Shown here one piece after another: positions 4,998-8,936 of a stretch of 8,936 nucleotides of DNA (the stretch's first letter is position 1; every line of letters starts with the position of its first letter). The notes under the pieces were generated by a model. The model was not told the DNA's origin and did no database searches. It saw only the letters and a program-made list of their open reading frames with translations. Where the stretch lies: contig JAKABA010000162.1 in assembly GCA_021802115.1 (NCBI GenBank), positions 1-8,936 of the forward strand, given 5' to 3'. The DNA is from a bacterium (GTDB taxonomy: Bacteria; Chloroflexota; Dormibacteria; UBA8260; Bog-877). A program made the position numbers and the translations under genes.

Positions 4998-6496
4998 CCG
5001 AAGGGCCCCCGGCAACCACCAACGACTCTGGAGTGCCTGCCCCAAGTGACGAGTACTCGTTGACGGTCGGCCCTGGCGGACCGACCGTGCTGCACGATCA
5101 CTACGTCGTGCAGAAGATGCAGCACTTCAACCGTGAACGGGTCCCTGAGCGTGTCGTGCACGCCAAGGGTGGGGGGGCGCACGGCTTCTTCGAGGTCACG
5201 GGAGACGTGAGCTGGTTCACCAAGGCCAGCTTCCTCGCGAAGGTGGGCAAGCGCACCGAGATGTTCGCCCGCTTCTCCACCGTGGCCGGTGAGCAGGGTT
5301 ATCCCGATACCGTGCGCGACCCACGGGGCTTCGCTTTGAAGTTCTACACCGATGAGGGGAACTACGACTTGGTCGGCAACAACACACCGGTGTTCTTCGT
5401 GAGGGACGCGACGAAATTCCAGGACTTCATCCACTCCCAGAAACGGCTCCCGGACACGGGTCTGCGCGACAACAATATGCAGTGGGATTTCTGGACCCTC
5501 TCGCCGGAAAGCGCCCACCAAGTTGCGATTCTGATGTCCGACGCTGGCACGCCGCGCACCTGGCGGCACATGAACGGGTACGGCAGTCACACGTTCTCGA
5601 CGATCAATGCCGCCGGCGAGCGTTTCTGGGTCAAGTTTCACTTCAAGACAGTTCAGGGGCGGGAGAGCTTCAGCGACGCCGCAGCCAAGGCGATGACGGC
5701 AGAAGACCCAGACTTCCATCGGCGCGACCTGTGGGAGGCGATCGCTCGGGGTGACACCCCGGAGTGGCGCCTGGAGATGCAGGTTATGCCTTTCGCGGAC
5801 GCCGCCGGCTACCGGTTCAACCCGTTCGACCTCACCAAGGTCTGGCCGCATGCCGACTACCCCCCGGTGCAGGTCGGCCGCATGGTCCTCGATCGCAACC
5901 CGGCCAACTTCTTCGCCGAGGTCGAACAGGCGGGCTTCTCGCCCGCCAACCTGGTGCCCGGAATCGGCTTGAGCCCGGACAAGATGCTGATGGGGCGGAT
6001 CTTCTCGTATCACGACACCCATCTGCACCGAATCGGGCCCAACTACGAACAGCTGCCGATCAACGCGCCGAAGGTCGAGGTTCACTCCTACAACAAGGAT
6101 GCGCAGATGACCTTCCGCCACGCCGGTGCCCAGCCAGTCTACGCTCCGAACTCCGACGGTGGCCCGCAGGCCGACACCCAGCGCGCCGCCGACCTTGGCT
6201 GGTCTGTCGAGGCAGGTGAGATCGGACGCTACGCGTACGACAAGCATGCCGAGGACGACGACTTCGGCCAAGCCGGGGACCTCTACCGCAAGGTGCTGGA
6301 CGAGGCGGCCAAGGAGCACCTCGTGGCCAACATCGTGGGCCATCTGCGCGGCGGGGTGCGCCAACCGGTGCTCGGCCGCGCCATCGACTACTGGGTCAAG
6401 GTCGATCTGGACCTGGGCAACAGGGTGGCACAGGCTCTGGGGCAGTCGCACCGAACTCCGGCGGAGGAGAAAGTGGGGGCTACCTCGCCCAGCTGA
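4994..6496 (+). CDS. katA: Monofunctional haem catalase
   Basis: 500-residue catalase converting hydrogen peroxide to water and oxygen in the cytoplasm. The length and motifs fit the small-subunit clade-3 type. Catalytic His56 lies in [16 protein letters not shown], catalytic Asn129 in [15 protein letters not shown], and the haem-ligand Tyr339 in [18 protein letters not shown], with Arg335 one helical turn before it. The core barrel landmarks [20 protein letters not shown] (94-112) and [12 protein letters not shown] (275-286) are intact, as is the C-terminal helical domain to about residue 480. No frameshift or missing key residue is seen. ATG 4994 has AAGGAG at 7 bases and overlaps the fur stop as ATGA, so fur-katA form one transcriptional unit, as in many actinobacteria. 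The gene is followed by a large hairpin at 6508-6560. Confidence 0.97.
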   Translation: MTEGPPATTNDSGVPAPSDEYSLTVGPGGPTVLHDHYVVQKMQHFNRERVPERVVHAKGGGAHGFFEVTGDVSWFTKASFLAKVGKRTEMFARFSTVAGEQGYPDTVRDPRGFALKFYTDEGNYDLVGNNTPVFFVRDATKFQDFIHSQKRLPDTGLRDNNMQWDFWTLSPESAHQVAILMSDAGTPRTWRHMNGYGSHTFSTINAAGERFWVKFHFKTVQGRESFSDAAAKAMTAEDPDFHRRDLWEAIARGDTPEWRLEMQVMPFADAAGYRFNPFDLTKVWPHADYPPVQVGRMVLDRNPANFFAEVEQAGFSPANLVPGIGLSPDKMLMGRIFSYHDTHLHRIGPNYEQLPINAPKVEVHSYNKDAQMTFRHAGAQPVYAPNSDGGPQADTQRAADLGWSVEAGEIGRYAYDKHAEDDDFGQAGDLYRKVLDEAAKEHLVANIVGHLRGGVRQPVLGRAIDYWVKVDLDLGNRVAQALGQSHRTPAEEKVGATSPS

Positions 6497-6507
6497 CCAA
6501 GCTCCAT

Positions 6508-6560
6508 GGCCGGGGCGGGCGGCCGCGGCAAGTCGCCGCTGGAGTCCGCCCACTCCGGCC
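6508..6560. terminator. Large GC-rich hairpin between convergent katA and mazF
   Basis: Nested arms pair in register: GGCCGG 6508-6513 with CCGGCC 6555-6560; GGGCGG 6517-6522 with CCGCCC 6546-6551; and GCGGC 6525-6529 with GCCGC 6535-6539 around loop AAGTC. Only short internal mismatches interrupt it. There is no T-tract on either strand. It begins 12 bases after the katA stop and ends 58 bases before the mazF stop, so a two-way, T-less terminator of the kind proposed for GC-rich actinobacteria is the likely role. Confidence 0.55.
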
Positions 6561-6617
6561 CCTGACGTTCGCAGCCGTAGGGCTGGGAGCGGCGCGTGGG
6601 GACCGAGCGGGAGGAGG

Positions 6618-6965
6618 CTACAGCGCCAGGTGAAGGCGAAGCGCCTCGTCCAGCTTCTCCATGATGGCGGGCGGCACGCTCCCGATCCGCGGCCCGAGTC
6701 GCTGCACCGCCACCGAGCGCACCTGCTCCGCCTGCGCCTTGGAATCGTGGCGCAGACCGGTGGCGACAGCCGGCAGGAGCACCTGGAACGGGTGGACCCG
6801 CTCGATGCTCGAGGTCACCGGCACAACTGTCACCACTCCCCGTCCCAGCTGCGACGCCGAGGCGTTGGCGCCGTCGTTACTCACGACAACAGCGGGGCGG
6901 CGCTTGTTGGCTTCCGCACCCCTGACCGGCTCCAGATCGACCAACCGGATGTCACCCCGGAGCAT
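6618..6965 (-). CDS. mazF: MazF/PemK-family mRNA interferase toxin
   Basis: 115-residue toxin of the MazF/PemK family (PF02452), an endoribonuclease that cleaves RNA at short sequence motifs. It begins with the classic GDIRLVDLEPVRGAEANKRR, followed by PAVVVSND. Arg23, in the RRPAVVVS motif, corresponds to the catalytic Arg, and Thr51, in VVPVTSS, to the catalytic Thr of MazF. The later landmarks are HPFQVLLPA, GLRHDSKAQAEQVRSVAVQR and the C-terminal helix MEKLDEALRLHL. Length is normal and all landmarks are intact, so it should be active. Its ATG overlaps the antitoxin stop by 14 bases. Cleavage specificity cannot be read from the sequence. Confidence 0.93.
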   Translation of the reverse strand: MLRGDIRLVDLEPVRGAEANKRRPAVVVSNDGANASASQLGRGVVTVVPVTSSIERVHPFQVLLPAVATGLRHDSKAQAEQVRSVAVQRLGPRIGSVPPAIMEKLDEALRLHLAL

Positions 6966-7185
6966 CGGCCCTGAGACCGTCGCCTGCGGTCAGCTCCCAA
7001 GAGGAGGCGTTCCCGGACTCCTCCCACTCCATGAATGCCTCCTCGTAGGCGGGACCAAGTTCTGCTCCGCGCAACAGTCGCACCGCCTTGTGCAGAACAG
7101 CGGACCGCGAGGGGAAACTCTGGGACCGGGCGTACGAGTCCAGGAATTCGACGTCCTCCTCCGGCAGGCTCACGCTCACCTTCAC
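6952..7185 (-). CDS. mazE: RHH (CopG-type) antitoxin of the MazF toxin
   Basis: 77-residue antitoxin. Residues 1-42 form a ribbon-helix-helix domain: the strand MKVSVSLPEEDVEFLDSYAR, then SFPSRSAVLHKAVRLLR. This binds DNA as a dimer and should repress the operon. Residues 43-77 (AYEEAFMEWEESG, then WELTAGDGL) are the acidic, tryptophan-containing toxin-binding tail characteristic of actinobacterial MazE proteins paired with MazF. The start is GTG 7185, with AGGTAGGA at 7193-7200 on the minus strand as a well-spaced ribosome binding site. The 14-base overlap with mazF keeps the two products coupled. Confidence 0.87.
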   Translation of the reverse strand: MKVSVSLPEEDVEFLDSYARSQSFPSRSAVLHKAVRLLRGAELGPAYEEAFMEWEESGNASSWELTAGDGLRADAPG

Positions 7186-7375
7186 AATGGGATCCTACCT
7201 CGGGTATCAACCTGGTAGCAAGTCGGCTCGGAAGCGGAGCCTCCGGCCCCCAAACCAGCGGCCTTCCCGGCTCGCCCGCTCGTGGTCTTGGAGCGGGCCC
7301 CCAAGCCGCGACCTCAGACAACCTTCGGCGGGTGGGAGGCTGGGGTGTCTCGAGGGCGAGCGCCAGGTGCGTTGG

Positions 7376-7403
7376 CCCTCCTGATATCCCTCCTGATATC
7401 CCT
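7376..7403. repeat. 12-bp tandem repeat, two and one-third copies
   Basis: CCCTCCTGATAT occurs at 7376-7387 and 7388-7399 and continues as CCCT at 7400-7403. Each unit carries the palindrome GATATC across the unit border, and its reverse strand contains CAGGAGGG. It lies about 190 bases upstream of mazE in a gene-free region. It could be an operator array for the RHH antitoxin or a slippage duplication. Confidence 0.7.
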
Positions 7404-7463
7404 TCATTCCACGGGATTGGCCCCGCCAGGGCCGGGAGGGATCGTCCCGGGGAGGACGTCTGC

Positions 7464-7502
7464 CCAGCCGGGATCGGCTGGTGACCCTGCCTCGCCGGCG
7501 AG
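7464..7502 (-). terminator. Stem-loop and palindrome downstream of the lipoprotein gene
   Basis: CCAGCCG 7464-7470 pairs perfectly with CGGCTGG 7475-7481 around loop GGAT. Ten bases further on, CTCGCCGGCGAG at 7491-7502 is a perfect 12-bp palindrome. Read on the minus strand both follow the lipoprotein stop (7556) by about 55-90 bases. There is no T-tract. A terminator for the lipoprotein transcript is the simplest reading. Confidence 0.4.
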
Positions 7503-7555
7503 CCCCGCGGATGGCCGGCCAAGGCTGGCCTCGACCAGGGGCGGCGTTGGGGTGG

Positions 7556-8425
7556 TCAGGAGATCACGGTCACCGGGTCGGTGGTGATGTCCCGGTTGTA
7601 GTTCTGCATGGCGGTCCAGAGCGCTTCCAGGGATATGGTCTGCACGTGGGGCCCGTTGTACCCGGCCACCGATCCGGCGCTCTCGACGTAGGTGACGGTG
7701 TCGCCGATCAGGGTCCCGGCGGTGAAGTTGTAGCCGAACACCGCAATCATGTGCTGGGCCTGGTAGCCATCCCACCCGGGCAGAGTGGCGGTCATGACGT
7801 GCACCAGAACTGGACTCCCGTGCTTGGCGGTGGCAAAGCGCCCCAGCCCCGACAGATCGGCCTCCAGCTCGGATCGAAAGACGGCTAAGGAGGTGACGTG
7901 GGTACCCGAGTAGGCGTACCTTGACGACCCCGTGATCTGCTTCAGGTAGGAGTTGATCGCCAGGACGGCGTTGGCGCCGGTCGTGCCGTAGGACTCGACC
8001 ACCTGGGCCGCTGCCCCAATGGCATCGATCGAGGGAACAGCCCGGGTCCAGGTGGAGAGCAGGACCGCGATCGCCCCCTCGCCGCAGTAGTTGCGATGGA
8101 GGTAGTCATTGGGCTCGAGCTCGATCCGGACCGCCAGCTCCACCGTCACGTTGGGGGAGGCAGCCGCGACCGCAGCTGGGCTCCCCGCTGGGGACACCCT
8201 GGGCCGAGTGCCCGGGGTGGCGGGAGACTGCCCCTTTGGCGCCCGGCTGGTCGTGCCAGATCTGGATCTGACAGCGGCGGCGCCAGAAGGCACCGGCCCG
8301 CAGGCACCAAGGAGCAGCAGCAACACCGGCAAGAGGATCAGCGCCCGGCCACCGGGAGGCCGCCGCCATGGACTGGAGCCAGGGCCGTCCACCACCAGCG
8401 GCTCTGTCTCTATCACCCCTGCCAT
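7556..8425 (-). CDS. Secreted lipoprotein with C39-like cysteine peptidase domain
   Basis: 289-residue exported protein. A basic n-region (WRRPPGGR, residues 20-27) is followed by the hydrophobic segment ALILLPVLLLLLGAC, ending in a lipobox with Cys42, which predicts a lipid-anchored surface protein. Residues 43-92 are a Pro/Ser/Ala-rich linker. Residues 95-280 resemble the Peptidase_C39_2 (papain-like) fold: NYCGEGAIAVLLSTW with nucleophile Cys114, a middle region with GANAVLAINSYL, GSPVLVHV at 203-210, QHMIAVFGYN with His225, then VTYVESAG at 244-251. Family members usually have Asp (as in DP) in that last strand; here it is Glu248. The start is ATG 8425, chosen because AGGAG lies 7 bases upstream; an upstream ATG at 8494 would add 23 residues unlike a signal peptide. 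Substrate is unknown. It stands alone on its strand. Confidence 0.75.
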   Translation of the reverse strand: MAGVIETEPLVVDGPGSSPWRRPPGGRALILLPVLLLLLGACGPVPSGAAAVRSRSGTTSRAPKGQSPATPGTRPRVSPAGSPAAVAAASPNVTVELAVRIELEPNDYLHRNYCGEGAIAVLLSTWTRAVPSIDAIGAAAQVVESYGTTGANAVLAINSYLKQITGSSRYAYSGTHVTSLAVFRSELEADLSGLGRFATAKHGSPVLVHVMTATLPGWDGYQAQHMIAVFGYNFTAGTLIGDTVTYVESAGSVAGYNGPHVQTISLEALWTAMQNYNRDITTDPVTVIS

Positions 8426-8510
8426 GGCGAGCTCCTGGTGATGCCCACTTGGTCCACCCTGGGTGCCGGGCGGCACCAGGGCCCGGCCGACCAAGCTTGC
8501 CCCGCCCGCC

Positions 8511-8529
8511 TGGGAAAGCGCTTAACTAG
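8511..8529. promoter_or_regulatory. Palindromic site upstream of the lipoprotein gene, LacI-operator-like
   Basis: The sequence TGGGAAAGCGCTTAACTAG contains the perfect 8-bp palindrome AAGCGCTT (8516-8523) with a central CG. That core is common in operators of LacI-family repressors. It lies about 90 bases upstream of the ATG at 8425, and TAGTTA on the minus strand overlaps its edge as a possible -10. The outer half-sites are not symmetric, so this is tentative. Confidence 0.3.
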
Positions 8530-8710
8530 AACTGGCCGCAGGCCCTCTGCCCCCCTTGGCCGGGGCCCGGTCCGAGCTCGCGCCGCCCCTTCCCACCACC
8601 TGAGCCCGCACCTTGGAGCGGCCGGCTCACCTGTCCCGGTGAGGTTGGGCAAAGATGGGCCAGGGGACCCGGAAGCGACCGTTCCTACGTAGTGCCCATA
8701 AGTGACACCC

Positions 8711-8737
8711 GGTCGGGACGAGCGGTCTTTCCCGACC
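8711..8737. repeat. Perfect 8-bp inverted repeat (stem-loop)
   Basis: GGTCGGGA at 8711-8718 pairs with TCCCGACC at 8730-8737 across an 11-base loop. No T-tract follows on either strand. It may be a terminator for something outside the window or part of a structured RNA. Confidence 0.55.
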
Positions 8738-8936
8738 TGGACGCTGCCAAGGTTGCCGTCGCCGTTTCGGGTCTTGCGCCACTGTTGTGGTTGCCCTCAC
8801 GCCTTCGGAACTTGGTCCGGCCCTCGCACCCGGTACCCGCCATGCCGGCGCATTCCACTGGGTAGCTCTCCACATCAGCGGGTTGCCCCGCCGCTTCGAT
8901 CCCCTGGTCGGACGTGGTCACACCTGGACTTGCCTG

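Larger units (their letters stand above)
7186..7555. other. Gene-free region between the lipoprotein gene and mazEF
   Basis: 370 bases with no supportable gene. It must contain the mazEF promoter (read leftwards) and the 3' end of the lipoprotein transcript. It contains the mazE ribosome binding site, a 12-bp tandem repeat (7376-7403), a perfect stem-loop (7464-7481) and a 12-bp palindrome (7491-7502), each listed separately. A short minus-strand frame across the tandem repeat (7207-7407) has no family similarity. Confidence 0.45.
8426..8936. other. Right-hand 511 bases without a recognisable gene
   Basis: Several short open frames cross this region on both strands, but none has a ribosome binding site together with a recognisable product. 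It should include the promoter of the lipoprotein gene. Structure seen: a ribosome binding site next to 8426, the palindrome AAGCGCTT (8516-8523), CTACGTAG near 8685, and a perfect 8-bp stem-loop (8711-8737). The last 230 bases are rich in short inverted repeats on the minus strand and could be the edge of a structured element that continues outside the window. Confidence 0.4.

Noticed and set aside
4991..6553. 520-codon open frame on the minus strand
   Set aside because: It is antisense to katA and its composition follows from catalase codons read backwards; katA has full family motifs and a strong ribosome binding site.
7207..7407. Minus-strand peptide starting MKGYQEGYQEG
   Set aside because: The repeated GYQE simply translates the 12-bp tandem repeat; there is no family similarity downstream and no good ribosome binding site outside the repeat itself.
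7556..8494. Longer start (ATG 8494) for the lipoprotein
   Set aside because: The extra 23 residues are not signal-peptide-like, while ATG 8425 has AGGAG at 7 bases and leads directly into an n-region and lipobox.
1..8936. tRNA, rRNA or riboswitch
   Set aside because: I found no cloverleaf with a T-arm GTTCGA-type motif, no rRNA signature and no known riboswitch core by eye.

Overview
The window reads as a GC-rich, actinobacterium-like chromosome segment. The signs are the high GC of both coding and intergenic DNA, GTG starts, terminator-like hairpins without T-tracts, and an actinobacterial-style fur-catalase pair. No 16S, tRNA or other taxonomic marker is present, so assignment below phylum is not possible and even the phylum is an inference.

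Layout, left to right. Positions 1-305 are non-coding and hold two short direct-repeat blocks, both with a 9-bp period. They lie upstream of a type II toxin-antitoxin (TA) operon: an excisionase-type HTH antitoxin (306-818, +) overlapping by 14 nt a PIN-domain toxin (805-1467, +). Converging on it is a lone XRE/HigA-like antitoxin (1475-1819, -) with no toxin beside it. Then comes an HNH endonuclease with a C-terminal HNH_2 domain and a large N-terminal domain, possibly a modified-DNA reader (1983-2900, +). Converging on that is a DUF429 RNase-H-fold protein (3036-3761, -). Positions 3801-4173 look like the decayed left end of an IS21-family element (minus orientation).

The second half is partly housekeeping. 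A Fur/PerR-family regulator (4554-4997, +) is joined by an ATGA stop/start overlap to a complete clade-3-type haem catalase (4994-6496, +). The regulator's N-terminus lies in another frame, so it carries an apparent one-base deletion near 4563. A large hairpin (6508-6560) sits where katA converges with a MazEF-type module transcribed leftwards: RHH antitoxin 6952-7185, MazF toxin 6618-6965, again overlapping by 14 nt. Further right is a secreted lipoprotein with a C39-like cysteine peptidase fold (7556-8425, -). Positions 8426-8936 hold no gene I can support, only palindromes and a stem-loop.

The left 4.2 kb, with TA genes, an orphan antitoxin, an HNH endonuclease, a nuclease-fold protein and an IS remnant, has the look of an accessory or defence-type island. 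The fur-katA pair is an oxidative-stress unit in which the peroxide-responsive repressor normally controls its own transcript and the catalase. The most notable points are the HNH protein as a possible solitary modification-dependent nuclease, the fur frameshift, the 9-bp repeat blocks before the TA operon, the orphan antitoxin, and the Glu in place of the usual Asp in the C39-like lipoprotein.
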